From: Parapristionchus giblindavisi
Lineage: Eukaryota; Nematoda; Chromadorea; Rhabditida; Diplogasteridae
Assembly: GCA_943737045.1 (NCBI GenBank)
Contig: CALSFV010000034.1
Coordinates: 62,001 to 126,000 of the forward strand
Direction of reading: 5' to 3'
DNA length: 64,000 nucleotides
Both the position numbers and the translations under genes were made by a program. Position 1 is the stretch's first letter. Every line of letters begins with the position of its first letter. Shown here piece after piece: positions 49,414 through 62,410 of this stretch. The notes below the pieces were generated by a model, which saw nothing but the letters and a program-made list of their open reading frames with translations, did no database searches and had not been told where the DNA came from.

Positions 49414-50195
49414 GATCAACAGATGAAATGTGTAATTTCTCGAGTACTTTCAGATAAAAATATGAAAATCCAACTTTTTGATTTTGTATTCCATAAGGAA
49501 TTGATTTTGTTCCACAGTTCCGGGACCTATTTTGTTTTGGGCTCAATCGATAGAGCTCGTCAATAGCTTTCATTTAAGCCCTGGGGAGCCGATTTAAGTT
49601 GGCATTTGGCTGAATGACGGCCAAAAAACTGCATTTGAATGCTGGTAGATCACTAATAAAAGCCGCGCGTTGCTTTGATCTACTCGCCATTGTCGGCTAA
49701 TTGACTGGATTGTCCTTTAATATACTGGAGAATTTGCTGATGATCAATCTGACGTCGAGTCGCTCACCCAAGTACGTTTTGTTCTCGCTGCAGCCAAATC
49801 AGCGAAATTAGTCCATTCCGATGTTTCCTGCACGGATTGACCAATGAATGCTGTAGATAGGAGAGAAAGTTCCAGTTCCGCCCAGTGGATGGGCATCCAA
49901 GATGGCTACGTCGATTCAATCATGCGAGAACTGTCTCGGGAATTCTTTGAGAAACATAGATTACTTGGCCTGAGATCCAGAGAGCTCTAAATGGAACTTT
50001 CTCTCAGATCTACAGCATTCATCGGTCAATCAGTTCCAGGACCCATCGGAATGGACTAATTTCGCTGATTTGGCTGCAGCGAGAACAAAACGTACTTGGG
50101 TGAGCGACTCGACGTCAGATTGATCATCAGCAAATTCTCCAGTATATTAAAGGACAATCCAGTCAATTAGCCGACAATGGCGAGTAGATCAAAGC
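49414..50195. repeat. Truncated foldback module fused to a gene fragment
   Basis: One whole half and most of the second half of the foldback module. It ends at ...GTAGATCAAAGC and is joined directly to an inverted fragment of the 116-residue gene region. It has no counterpart in the left arm. Confidence 0.8.
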
Positions 50196-50380
50196 ACGTA
50201 AACAAATTGAGACCACTCTGCACACAGGCCACACTGTCTCGTGGGCCAAAGGACAGTCGTGGCCACATTGCGCACATCGTCTGGGGCCGTATCCATGGCG
50301 TAAAGCGTAAAAGTTGACATAAAGTATACGTCTACTCTCGTGACGTCACCTTTATCGACAAATTGTTTGTAACGCTTCAT
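50189..50380 (-). pseudogene. Truncated copy of the 116-residue protein gene
   Basis: Only exon 1 is present. The sequence breaks at about 50195, within the intron-1 donor region, and is fused to half of a foldback module. It carries the TAPDD form. It is part of a ~640-bp fragment (50195-50838) inverted relative to 33758-34400. Confidence 0.8.
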
Positions 50381-50837
50381 GGATACGACCTCCGAATTAT
50401 TATTGACTGCGGAGCAGAAGAATATGAGTAAAGTTGAGAGATGGCTAGAAGAGAGAGAAATGCAACATAAACAGAGAGATACAATATATCAAGATGTAGA
50501 CGCACAAAAGGATGGTAGGCTCACTTCCCTTCCTTCCATCTCTCTCATAAACATTATCGATTGATGGTCTACCCTCTTCCTTAGTGATCGATGGGTATGA
50601 TAATGGATGTAAGAGAGATAGAGGAGAGAGAGGAAGAGATGGAAAGGAAGAATGACCGATAATAAACGAACGACAGACGATACATACATAAATGAGCTTT
50701 GAAAAGGAGAGATTGAAAGGATGACTGAAAACTGCAAATGTAAGAAACAAAGTGAGGACACGTAGTATGTTTGAATATGATATTGGATCATATGCAAATG
50801 GCAATACAATAGAAGGTCTAGACAACAACAACGATAA

Positions 50838-51890
50838 CTAGGAAAAAGTGTTCAACAGGTGAAATGTGTAATTTCTCGAGTACTTTCAGATAAAAATGTG
50901 AAAATCCAACTTTTTGATTTTGTGTTCCATAAGGAGTTGATTTTGTTCCACAGTTCCGGGACCTATTTTGTTTTGGGCTCAATCGATAGAGCTCGTCAAT
51001 AGCTTTTATTTAAGCCCTTGGGAGCCGATTTAAGTTGGCATTTGGCTGAATGACGGCCAAAAAACTGCATTTGAAAGCTGGTAGATCACTAATAAAAGCC
51101 CCGCGTTGCTTTGATCTACTCGCCATTGTCGGCTAATTGACTGGATTGTCCTTTAATATACTGGAGAATTTGCTGATGATCAATCTGACGTCGAGTCGCT
51201 CACCCAAGTACGTTTTGTTCTCGCTGCAGCCAAATCAGCGAAATTAGTCCATTCCGATGTTTCCTGTACGGATTGACCAATGAATGCTGTAGATAGGAGA
51301 GAAAGTTCCAGTTCCGCCCAGTGGATGGGCATCCAAGATGGCTACGTCGATTCAATCATGCGAGAACTGTCTCGGGAGTTCTTTGAGAAACATAGATTAC
51401 TTGGCCTGAGATCCAGAGAGCTCTAAATGGAACTTTCTCTCAGATCTACAGCATTCATCGGTCAATCAGTTCCAGGACCCATCGGAATGGACTAATTTCG
51501 CTGATTTGGCTGCAGCGAGAACAAAACAAACTTGGGTGAGCGACTCGACGTCAGATTGATCGTCAGCACATTCTCCAGTACATTACAGGACAATCCTGTC
51601 AATTAGCCGACAATGGCGAGTAGATCAAAGCAACGCGCGGCTTTTATTAGTGATCTACCAGCATTCAAATGCAGTTTTTTGGCCGTCATTCAGCCAAATG
51701 CCAACTTAAATCGGCTCCCAAGGGCTTAAATGAAAGCTATTGACGAGCTCTATCGATTGAGCCCAAAACAAAATAGGTCCCGGAACTGTGGAACAAAATC
51801 AATTCCTTATGGAATACAAAATCAAAAAGTTGGATTTTCATATTTTTATCTGAAAGTACTCGAGAAATTACACATTTCATCTGTTCCTTA
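50838..51890. repeat. ~1.05-kb foldback module (right arm)
   Basis: Counterpart of 40205-41256, with its own two inverted halves meeting near 51366. Confidence 0.88.
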
Positions 51891-52053
51891 TTCTATATAT
51901 CAGCGTAAGCCGCTATGAATATGGTCAACGATATTATCACTAAGTGGTCCTCGTTAAGTGGTCACATCGTTAAGTGGTACAACGATAATGGTCACGTCGA
52001 CATGGTCACCTCGATAGGCAGGTCGAGTGGGGACGAGAACGGCAATAGTTTTT

Positions 52054-52126
52054 GCAAGAGATGAGGATCGAACAATCACTCTTTCGATTGACAGTCAAAC
52101 GCTTTCACCACTCGACCAGCTCAACG
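52054..52126 (-). other. tRNA-like sequence, right-arm copy
   Basis: Reverse-complement copy of 39974-40050 with the same box motifs. Confidence 0.5.
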
Positions 52127-52533
52127 AATGGAATGAATGCGAATAAGAGCGGCTATGAACTATCATTGTACGCAACACATTGACGTTGGACCGGTACATT
52201 GCGAGAAGGAGTGAGCGAAAATTCGCATACATTCTGCAAAATTTGCAACAATAAAATGATCAGAACCTTTCGTCCATTTCATTCTTTCATCTTTAATTTC
52301 GACTCTTCGGTCGCTTCTAATATTTCTTTAAGCATGGTAAGAAATTGACGTATATCCAAAATACTTTATCCTAAATATAATTTTACAGATCCGTCATCTA
52401 TTGGTGTTTGTTCTTATTGTTTTTATATCACTCAAGACTAACATCTCGTTCTGCATTTCAGGCTATTTGTTTTTCTGATTAACCAGCGGAGCCCGCACTT
52501 TTTGGTAAATGCGGGTGAAGACCAAGCGTACAC

Positions 52534-54733
52534 CGACCCTTACAGTGACCGTGTATATTAGTCCTGTTATACCTGTTACAATAACCGTGAAAAACCCTGT
52601 AATGCTCGTGGGCATTGGCAATCAGATATGCAAATATTGCATTATCATGCAGGATACGTCGAACTTACGGGAGCGGTAGGTATGAACTTAATCTTAACTG
52701 AATCGTGAGGGATACTGTAAGGTGTGGTGTACGGTAGGTCGATATCATAGATTACTATAGCTTGCGATGTACTGTAGGAAATTTTTTTTACTTGGTCACG
52801 GTATGACTTGTAACCGATTACCGTGCTGTAACGTGCCGGAGCGGTAGGTCAAACCTCACGGTTGCTGGAAGGTGCGTGATCCGATAGGTAAATATCTGCG
52901 GTTACTGTAACGATTGTGGCACAGTTGGTCGGTATCCTGGATTACTGTTAATGAATTAATGTTAACTGAATCGTAATCAATACGGTAGATCGATATACGT
53001 GGTTACTGTAATTTAAGGGGTGCGGTATGTAGATATCAATGGTTACTGTGTACGGTGCGGGTACGGTTGTTCAATATATGCGGTTGCTGTGTCGTTTGTG
53101 GTGTGATAGGCAGGTACCCTGGCTTACTGTTGCGTGTAATGTACTGTAGGCCATTTTCCACTTGCTTCAGTCAAATTAAACGCAACCATGGCTTGGACGC
53201 AAGTTGGACTTGGTTAGTCACATGGTCAGGACACGACTTGGTTACAGTAACCGTGAGAGTCATGCTTACTGTAGTGTTTGGAATTTGTGGAAAATGGTAA
53301 GTACAATGTAAATACTGCATCACGTGTGATACGCTGCGCGACATCAATTGTTGCTGTAACGTGCAAGAGCGGTAGAACAGAATCATGTGGGATACGATAG
53401 ACGGTCACTCTAAGGTTACACTTGGTCTACATCAGGGCTGGAAATTTCTGTTTCTGAATTTTCTGTTTTTTCTGTTTTCTGGTCATTTTGGAGACCAGAA
53501 AATTTTCTGACCAGAAACAGAAAATATATTTTTAAAACAGAAAATTTTCAGAAAATATTAATTATTAAAATTGTTTAAAAAATGAAAAAAAAACTCATTC
53601 AGTTTTCATTTACTAAGTGTTTTTTTTAAAAATACCGTACACAGAGACAATAAATTGGCCCAAATATGGCATCAGATTTCCCTTCTTTCCCTACTTTTGT
53701 ACACGATTTGCCCACATTCTGGCATATGTTAGTCGAAAAAACAGCTATTTGCCACATACAGTCAAGAATTTGCCAGAATATCGGAAAAGCGTTCGCAAAC
53801 TATCCCTACTCGGCAAAATTTAATCGCTATGTATAGTCGGCCGAAAATTTCATGATCGGGCTTTGGTATCTCGGTGTTGGAGATAGTCGAATGAAGCCGG
53901 TATCATCGTTTCGATTCTATGATGTTGCTATTTTGTTGTTTTTCGCTGGCGCCTCGATAAAAATGTATGCGAAATTGGTTTTGCAACCGAACTAATAAAA
54001 ACATTATGAAAATAAGGCAAATCAATGATTTTATGACATTTTCTGTTTTTTTCTGAATTTTCTGTTTTTTCTGCTTTTTGAAAACAGAAATTTCTGTTTT
54101 CTGTTTTCAGAAAAAAATAATTTTCTGTCCCAGCCCTGGTCTACATCCGCTGTTATTTTCGATAAGCTGTGCATGATTCGATAGGTTAATATATCTGCGG
54201 TTACTGTAACGATTGTGGCACAGTTGGTCGGTATCATGGATTACTGTTAATGAATTAATGTTATCTGAATCGTAATCAATACGGTAGATCGATATCCGTG
54301 GTTACTGTAAGGTGAGGGGTATGTAGATATCAAAGGTTACTGTGTACGGTGCGGGGTACGGTTGGTCAACAGATAGTGTCGTTTGTGGTGTGATAGGCCG
54401 GTACCCTGGATTACTGTTGCGTGTGATGTACTGTAGGCCATTTGCACCAGTCAAAATAAACTGAACCATGACTTGGACGCGAGTTGGACTTGGTTAGTCA
54501 CATGATAAGGATACGTATTGGTTACAGTAACCGTGGAAATCATGCTTACTGTGGTGTTCGGAATTCGTGGGTAATGGTGATTAGAATGTAAATACTGCAT
54601 CATGTGGGATACGCTGTGCGACATCAATTGTTGCTGTAACGTGAGAGAGCGGTAGAACTGGATCATGTGGTATACGATAGACCGATATGCACGTCGCTGT
54701 AAGGTTCCGGGTACACTTGGTCTACATCCGCAG
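52534..54733 (-). repeat. TTACAGTAACC-rich minisatellite block (right arm)
   Basis: Inverted counterpart of 37366-39565 with the same internal duplication and the same hAT insertion. Confidence 0.8.
53433..54138. mobile_element. hAT-type MITE, right-arm copy
   Basis: The same element in the mirrored place, with target duplication GTCTACAT at 53425-53432 and 54139-54146. Same site and same duplication mean it was inserted before the arms were copied. Confidence 0.93.
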
Positions 54734-55325
54734 TTACGAAAACGCGCGCGCTCGGCTGATAAATCAATGAAACAAAAGTGAGTAGCAGAACATGAGATGT
54801 TAGTCTTGAGAAAAATAAAAGCACTAACAGTAAGAGCGAAAATCAATAGATGACGAATCTGTAAAATCATATTTAGGATGAAGTAATTTGGATATTCATC
54901 AATTTCTTACCATGCTAAAAGAAATATGAGAAGCTACCAAAGAGTCGAACTGAAAAATGATGAAATGTAACTTTTATGTAAGAGTAGGTCGATATCATGG
55001 ATTACTGTAGCTTACGATACACTTTAGGTAAATTTTTACTACTCCAGTCAAGTTAACCTGATATTGTTATCTTTGGATAGTCACACGACTTGGTTGACTA
55101 GTTGATCACTTTTTCCTAGCTCTCCTGTGAGCCGTGAAAATCGCATCGGAAGGGGCCTCAACGACGAACTTTGACGTGAGCTCCTGGAGAGATTCTTGAT
55201 CTACCAACCTTGCTACTCTGGTTCAGGGATGTCCTACCCAAGGACCATCGAAAACCGTGGAGAAAAGTGGGGGTCAACTCAAAAGTGTGTAGTGGAATCA
55301 GTCAATCCTTAGCTGACATGCGTGA

Positions 55326-56580
55326 TATATAAATAGCATTTAGGATATTTTTACAATATTAAGGAAAAAAGTTAGTTTGTGATTCATGATCCTCTGACAT
55401 ACACTACACGTTATCAAAATACAAAGATTAAAGATCATACTTCAGCAATAGAGTAGCAACTTTTGTGGACATCTCTAACATGCAATAGTCACATTCCAAG
55501 AGCTATACGCTTAACTTTTGCAGCTTTGACATGTTACCGTAATCATCCGGTATTGATTTTGCATGCGCTCTTTCTGTTTCTGCATCAATAAACATTGAAA
55601 ATTATTATACATTGGTAGTACATTCAATACAAATATATAAATAGCATTTAGGATATTTTTACAATATTAAGGAAAAAAGTTTGTGATTCATGATCCTCTG
55701 ACATACACTACACGTTATCAAAATACAAAGATTAAAGATCATACTTCAGCAATAGAGTAGCAACTTTTGTGGACATCTCTAACATGCAATAGTCACAATC
55801 CAAGAGCTATACGCTTAACTTTTGCGGCTTTGACATGTTACCGTAATCATCCGGTATTGATTTTGCATGCGCTCTTTCTGTTTCTGCATCAATAAACATT
55901 GAAAATCATTATACATTGGTAGTACATTCAATACAAATATATAAATAGCATTTAGGATGTTTTTACAATATTAAGGAAAAAAGTTAGTTTATGATTCATG
56001 ATCCTCTGACATACACTACACGTTATCATAGGGAGAGCGTAAATGCATCAAGAAAAAATGGCAAAAAGAGATGGGTTCTGTTGGACGTTTTTTTTCTTTT
56101 TCTAATCCTTCTATTTTTACAATATTAAGGAAAAAAGTTAGTTTGTGATTCATGATCCTCTGACATACACTACACGTTATCAAAATACAAAGATTAAAGA
56201 TCATACTTCAGCAATAGAGTAGCAACTTTTGTGGACATCTCTAACATGCAATAGTCACATTCCAAGAGCTATACGCTTAACTTTTGCGGCTTTGACATGT
56301 TACCGTAATCATCCGGTATTGATTTTGCATGCGCTCTTTCTGTTTCTGCATCAATAAACATTGAAAATCATTATACATTGGTAGTACATTCAATACAAAT
56401 ATATAAATAGCATTTAGGATGTTTTTACAATATTAAGGAAAAAAGTTAGTTTATGATTCATGATCCTCTGACATACACTACACGTTATCATAGGGAGAGC
56501 GTAAATGCATCAAGAAAAAATGGCAAAAAGAGATGGGTTCTGTTGGACGTTTTTTTTCTTTTTCTAATCCTTCTCGAGGG
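55326..56580 (-). repeat. Right-arm counterpart of the nested tandem repeat
   Basis: Inverted copies of the ~305-bp monomer from 55330 to 56400, including the internal AATCCTTCTATTTTTAC junction near 56103 that marks the restart of the larger unit. It is shorter than the left-arm array. Confidence 0.88.
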
Positions 56581-56650
56581 ATCGAACTTCTCTGCCGACC
56601 AACCGATCGGATTAACAGTTCTATCTACTATCCACTAGACCATGGGTCCC
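56568..56650 (-). other. tRNA-like sequence, right-arm copy
   Basis: Reverse-complement copy of 35146-35227 with the same A- and B-box-like motifs. Confidence 0.5.
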
Positions 56651-56930
56651 TGTTAGAAATCATATCAAATGAACTACATATACTCATCCGCTCCCGTACT
56701 TATAAAGCGATGCATGACTCCGCCCATTTTTTTGCGAACCTTATTTATATAGCGATGCTGACCCCGCCCATTTAACTTCGCGGGCTTAGACACCGATTTC
56801 AAACATTAACAACCCCAAATTCTTTATTTTTTCGGAAAACGAGATCCAGCCAGAACTGGAATACGACGAGAGAACGCGGACGTCGGAGCTTGGCGACGTC
56901 CCACTTCTGAAGAACACATCGAGGAGAGCA

Positions 56931-57601
56931 TCAACGACGAGGAGGACAAGCTTCCGAAGACGAAAGTGGCGATTCGTCCTGCAAAACAGCAAATTACGAG
57001 ATTCAACGATTTGAGCGTTGTGAACGATCACTTTGTATAAAACTTCGGTTTCTGTCAACGAGACAGATCGATGAACAGTGAAGAGGACGTTGGCAAAGGC
57101 AAAGTCAAAGACAATGATATGCAACGAAGGTGAAGCATATTCTAACAAAGGTTATGTTCAAGTCATGAAAAAAGAGGCGACAAATTCACCACAAAATTAA
57201 CGTCTTTTCGCGACTTGAACATGACATAACAGGAAAGAGAATCTAAAGAGGGTTCGTACCTTCAAAGAAGCTTTAGGACCCTGAGTAGTCCACCATCTGA
57301 TGTCATCTATGCAGTGACGATAGCTTTCTAGACGACCTTGCTCCTCAAGTAGGCGGTAGGTAGGCGATATCTCTCGTGCCGACCACTGAAATGGATTTGA
57401 AATGATTTAAATGATTACGTAAACAAATTGAGACCACTCTGCACACAGGCCACACTGTCTCGTGGGCCAAAGGACAGTCGTGGCCACATTGCGCACATCG
57501 TCTGGGGCCGTATCCATGGCGTAAAGCGTAAAAGTTGACATAAAGTATACGTCTACTCTCGTGACGTCACCTTTATCGACAAATTGTTTGTAACGCTTCA
57601 T
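56931..57601 (-). CDS. Unknown 116-residue protein (right-arm copy)
   Basis: Reverse-complement counterpart of the gene at 34215 with the same three exons and splice sites. The visible protein difference in exon 1 is TAPDD in place of TASDD. The start overlaps an opposite-strand ATG at 57600, as in the left copy. Confidence 0.52.
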
Positions 57602-58931
57602 GGATACGACCTCCGAATTATTATTGACTGCGGAGCAGAAGAATATGAGTAAAGTTGAGAGATGGCTAGAAGAGAGAGAAATGCAACATAAACAGAGAGA
57701 TACAATATATCAAGATGTAGACGCACAAAAGGATGGTATGCTCACTTCCCTTCCTTCCATCTCTCTCATAAACATTATCGATTGATGGTCTACCCTCTTC
57801 CTTAGTGATCGATGGGTATGATAATGGATGTAAGAGAGATAGAGGAGAGAGAGGAAGAGATGGAAAGGAAGAATGACCGATAATAAACGAACGACAGACG
57901 ATACATACATAAATGAGCTTTGAAAAGGAGAGATTGAAAGGATGACTGAAAACTGCAAATGTAAGAAACAAAGTGAGGACACGTAGTATGTTTGAATATG
58001 ATATTGGATCATATGCAAATGGCAATACAATAGAAGGTCTAGACAACAACAACGATAACATATGCAAATAGACAAAGACAAATCCAAAATTGATTGGTGA
58101 CTAGGTATGCCGATATATCCGTTCGATAATTACGACAGATAAAGGTAGAGTGATGGAGGGAGACAGGAGTGCAGGGAAAGACAGAGATAGGTACTTAAAG
58201 AGGGAGAAGGAGAGGGCGAATTAACTACGAAAGTAACATCAAAAAGCATAGTGGAACGTGATGATAACTGAAAATGGCGGGAAAATCAGACAGAGAATGC
58301 AGGGAACAGTCAGAGAAAGAGACATAAGACGATTCATCGATCGCTGTATGAGAGGGTATGAATGATCTACCACTCCGTCTCCATCTCGATCACTCTCACT
58401 CTCTTTCTTTTTAGCAGATATCAGTCGCGGCTATATTTGAGGCTACATGCAAATGACAAAGAGACAAGTAAAAAGAGGGGAAGATCAATCTAAAATGATA
58501 ACGCATACGCATAGATGCGTAAGGTTTATAAAAAGAAGGGCCGCAGGGCCGTCATTTAGGGAGGGGGCCGTGGCCGTGGACGCGGCCGTCATTTAGGGAC
58601 ACCCCAATACATCGCCGCACCATTTAATGAACACCAAGTTCAAACGATTACTGTAGTTTGCACTTCTGTGGCCTTATGCGCAGTTGCGTTTTCCAGGAAT
58701 ACGTGTTTTTGAAAGAAAGTTGGAATATCCGTTTTCCGGAAAATGCGGTTTTCCCGTATGCTTAGTCAAATTCATTTTTAGCGAAAAACCGTCTTCCATG
58801 GTATTCATTTTAAGTGGATTTTTCCAGTAAAATAGTTTTCCGGTAATATATTTTCTGGTTGACTGTGGCCAGCAAGCGTCATTTCCTCACAGTGGATGCA
58901 CTCTATTGTTACACCTGTCTGGAAATCCCAC

Positions 58932-59935
58932 GTCTGGAAAGTTTATTTTGAATATCAAAATATAAAAATATAACAGCATCGTTGGTGAACTATTGAGGTC
59001 GTATTCTCTGGTTTTAATTTTTTGAATGTGCAACTGCTCAATATTTTCATGGCGGAGAGAGATTGAGCGAAATAATAAACTTATTGTTAGCAGAACTAAA
59101 CATCCTCTACATCCACAGGTACAGGAGAAGAGCAATGATACTTAGGAGAAAAGCAAGCGCGAGAAAAATGTGTTTCGTTTCGTGCATACGCACGTTGATA
59201 AAATATAATAGGGGAGAAAGAAAAAAAAGAATTTTTTCATACCATTAGGTGAAAGGTTGCAAATCTGGTTAGGAAAGAGTTGCCAATTATCAGGATTGAT
59301 ATTAATTTCGAGTACAGTATACTTTGGTCAGCATACATATAAAAAATCGAAATGAAAAAAAGAATTTAGTACTGATTTTTGGTTTTTTAATGTATATTTA
59401 CATGGGAAAAACATTTTATTCTATGTATTTTAGCCACAAGAAATTTTCCGAATTTTCCGAAAAAGGTCGGAAAATCGGAAAAACGGAAATCCCAGCCCTG
59501 ACACACATGTCCTTATTCTTATTCTCATTCCATTCGTTTGCAGTTTTCTGTCGTATGTCTCTCTCTCACACGTTTCTATTTTCTCCCCTTTTGAAGTTGA
59601 GCTTTGATCCTTACTTTCCCCCCTCGCCATGTCTATCTCTCATCCTTTTCTCTATTCCATCATATTCTTTTCTCGTTGTAGATCAGTTTTGAGGCGCGTA
59701 ATACGTGGTACTTTCGTAATGTTTTGACTTTATGAGCCCTCTCATTCACTTACTCACATTCACTTATCATTCACAAGATCTATTCCTCTTCAGCTCCGAA
59801 TCGTCGTTTCACCTTCATCATCATACAATTGGTGTCTTCGACGAGGATGGGCGACTCGACGGGCATCTTCTACATCTGCAGATCAACAAAGACGTCACTC
59901 GACCGCCATCTAGGTTATGACTGCTTTTAAATGTA
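58932..59935. other. Spacer between the palindrome and a Tc1-like element
   Basis: About 1 kb. A hAT-like right end (GGAAATCCCAGCCCTG, about 59486-59501) is present without a recognisable left end. Some reading frames exist but none shows coding character. Nothing else was identified. Confidence 0.55.
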
Positions 59936-61389
59936 CAGTACCGTACAAAAGTCCGGCCCCAAAATTTGAACCGCAATAACTTTCTTCGTACTTGACCGAT
60001 CGGCCCGCGGTTTGTTTTATTAAATAGTGTAACCATTGGAGAAATTTTTTATGTTATTGATTATTGCCTACGATGATGAAATGATTTCATCATTCTTGAA
60101 ATGCCGAGGTGCAATCGTAAAAATAGGTTTATTCTCAGGTACATTTTTTCAATTGGTCCAATTTTTTTGTGAGCAACGAACAACTATCGGTGATCGTTTT
60201 AACCGATTAACCACGTTGCTTGCATATCGCTCCGAGGAATTAGCTAATTTCGTCTGACCCATAAAAATTTCGTAAAAATGTCATAACTCAGTCTGTAGTT
60301 GAGTTACGGGCTTCAGATTCAACAAGTATTATCACATGGTCATAGGGCACCACTATGCCAATTTCAGAAGGATTCCGCTAATAGAAGAGAAAAATCGAAA
60401 AAATCTCATACCATATTTTGGGCATACGGTATTTCCCAGCCGGTTTTTCAAAAAATCTAAAAATTTGGTATGATGTGCCTAAACATCTACCTAACACATC
60501 TACAAAGTGTCGAGGTTACAGGAGTTCAATTACGACTTTGCCCATAAAAATACCATTGACAGTCAAAGCGGAATTTTGCGAGAAAAGAGACAGATAAAAA
60601 ATGTGGAATGTCCAATAGTGGAACTAAATTGAGGATTCTTTTAGGAAATGTGCTTATTAAACACTTGGTTCAAAATCCGATCGAAATGGATGTGAAAAAC
60701 TGTGTTATTGACCCGTAATAATTTTCCATAGCGAACGAAATTAGGTTCCATCCACTTTGACTGTCAATGGTATTTTTATGGGCAAAGTCGTAATTGAACT
60801 CCTGTAATCTCGCCACTTTGTAGATGTGTTAGGTGGATGTTTAGGCGCATCATAGCAACTTTTTAGATTTTTAGAAATACCGGCTCAGAAATACCATAAG
60901 ACCCAAAACACTTTATGGTAATTTTTTCGAATTTTCTCTTCAAGAGCCGGAATCTTTCCAAAATTGGCATGGTGGTGCTCTATGACCATGTGATAATACT
61001 TGTTGAATCTGAAGCCCGTAACTCAACTACAGACTGAGTTATGACATTTTTACGAAATTTTTATGGGTCAGACGAAATTAGCTAATTCCTCGGAGCGATA
61101 TGCAAGCAACGTGGTTAATCGCTTAAAACGATCACCGATAGTTGTTCGTTGCTCACAAAAAAATTGGACCAATTGAAAAAATGTACCTGAGAATAAACCT
61201 ATTTTTACGATCGCACCTCGGCATTTCAAGAATGATGAAATCATTTCATCATCGTAGGTAATAATCAATAACATAAAAAAATTCTCCAATGGTTACACTA
61301 TTTAATAGAACAAACCGGGGGCCGATCGGTCAAGTACGAAGAAAGTTATTGCGATTCAAATTTTGGGGCCGGACTTTTGCACGGTACTG
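59936..61389. mobile_element. Tc1/mariner-like 1.45-kb foldback element
   Basis: The ends CAGTACCGTACAAAAGTCCG and CGGACTTTTGCACGGTACTG are inverted and flanked by TA at 59934-59935 and 61390-61391, as in Tc1/mariner elements. Nearly the whole element is palindromic (59936-60575 against 60745-61389, positions sum to about 121,325), with a ~170-bp loop. Mirrored 73-residue reading frames (60036-60257 and 61289-61068) are by-products of the palindrome and do not resemble a transposase. Confidence 0.88.
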
Positions 61390-61391
61390 TA

Positions 61392-61711
61392 TCGTTCTCG
61401 GTTCAAAGGTGAGAAAAATTAAAGACGACTCCACTTATATAGCGATCTATCTAGCCGTTTTTCGTTTATTTTCGTCACTTTTGAACTTAAAATTAGTTAG
61501 AACACATGAGATTGGAAGTTTCTCCTCATGTTGTTGTCCAAAAGGTCAATCCGTTGATTCTATCGTAATCCTTTGTTGCACAGATTGAATTCCGTTCGAC
61601 ACTGAGGTCTTCAACTTCGAGGAGAACGTGGACATCGTGAAGGCGTCATCAGTCAGTCTTCTTCGGGATCACTTAGATTATCTACAGAAGCAGGATGATG
61701 AACGGCTCTTC
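61392..61711. other. Spacer before the third arm copy
   Basis: 320 bases of unique sequence, with no gene or RNA seen. The breakpoint into repeated sequence is at 61712. Confidence 0.6.
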
Positions 61712-62047
61712 TGGACATCTCTAACATGCAATAGTCACATTCCAAGAGCTATACGCTTAACTTTTGCGGCTTTGACATGTTACCGTAATCATCCGGTATT
61801 GATTTTGCATGCGCTCTTTCTGTTTCTGCATCAATAAACATTGAAAATCATTATACATTGGTAGTACATTCAATACAAATATATAAATAGCATTTAGGAT
61901 GTTTTTACAATATTAAGGAAAAAAGTTAGTTTATGATTCATGATCCTCTGACATACACTACACGTTATCATAGGGAGAGCGTAAATGCATCAAGAAAAAA
62001 TGGCAAAAAGAGATGGGTTCTGTTGGACGTTTTTTTTCTTTTTCTAA

Positions 62048-62130
62048 TCCTTCTCGAGGGATCGAACTTCTCTGCCGACCAACCGATCGGATTAACAGTT
62101 CTATCTACTATCCACTAGACCATGGGTCCC
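62048..62130 (-). other. tRNA-like sequence, third copy
   Basis: Same as 56568-56650, displaced by 5480 bases. Confidence 0.5.
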
Positions 62131-62410
62131 TGTTAGAAATCATATCAAATGAACTACATATACTCATCCGCTCCCGTACTTATAAAGCGATGCATGACTC
62201 CGCCCATTTTTTTGCGAACCTTATTTATATAGCGATGCTGACCCCGCCCATTTAACTTCGCGGGCTTAGACACCGATTTCAAACATTAACAACCCCAAAT
62301 TCTTTATTTTTTCGGAAAACGAGATCCAGCCAGAACTGGAATACGACGAGAGAACGCGGACGTCGGAGCTTGGCGACGTCCCACTTCTGAAGAACACATC
62401 GAGGAGAGCA

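Larger units (their letters stand above)
48384..58931 (-). repeat. Right arm of the giant composite inverted repeat
   Basis: Reverse-complement counterpart of 32885-42290. It is longer than the left arm because 49414-50838 holds an extra half foldback module fused to an inverted fragment of the 33758-34400 segment. The outer end at 58931 (TGGAAATCCCAC) marks the last base matching the left arm. The inner end runs from the AATATTATTATTATTATTCTG stretch. Confidence 0.92.

Noticed and set aside
32655..58606. LTR retrotransposon bounded by the CCCTAAATGACGGCC segments
   Set aside because: The distal copies are inverted, not direct, and no gag-pol, primer-binding site or polypurine tract was seen.
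32885..58931. Hairpin-read (missed adapter) assembly artefact
   Set aside because: A single-molecule artefact should give identical arms. Here the arms differ by substitutions, array length and a 1.4-kb insertion, and one segment recurs a third time. A mis-join at the centre still cannot be excluded.
60036..61289. Two 73-codon frames (MEKFF... and MENFF...) as a gene pair
   Set aside because: They are mirror images within one palindromic element and show no transposase or other motif.
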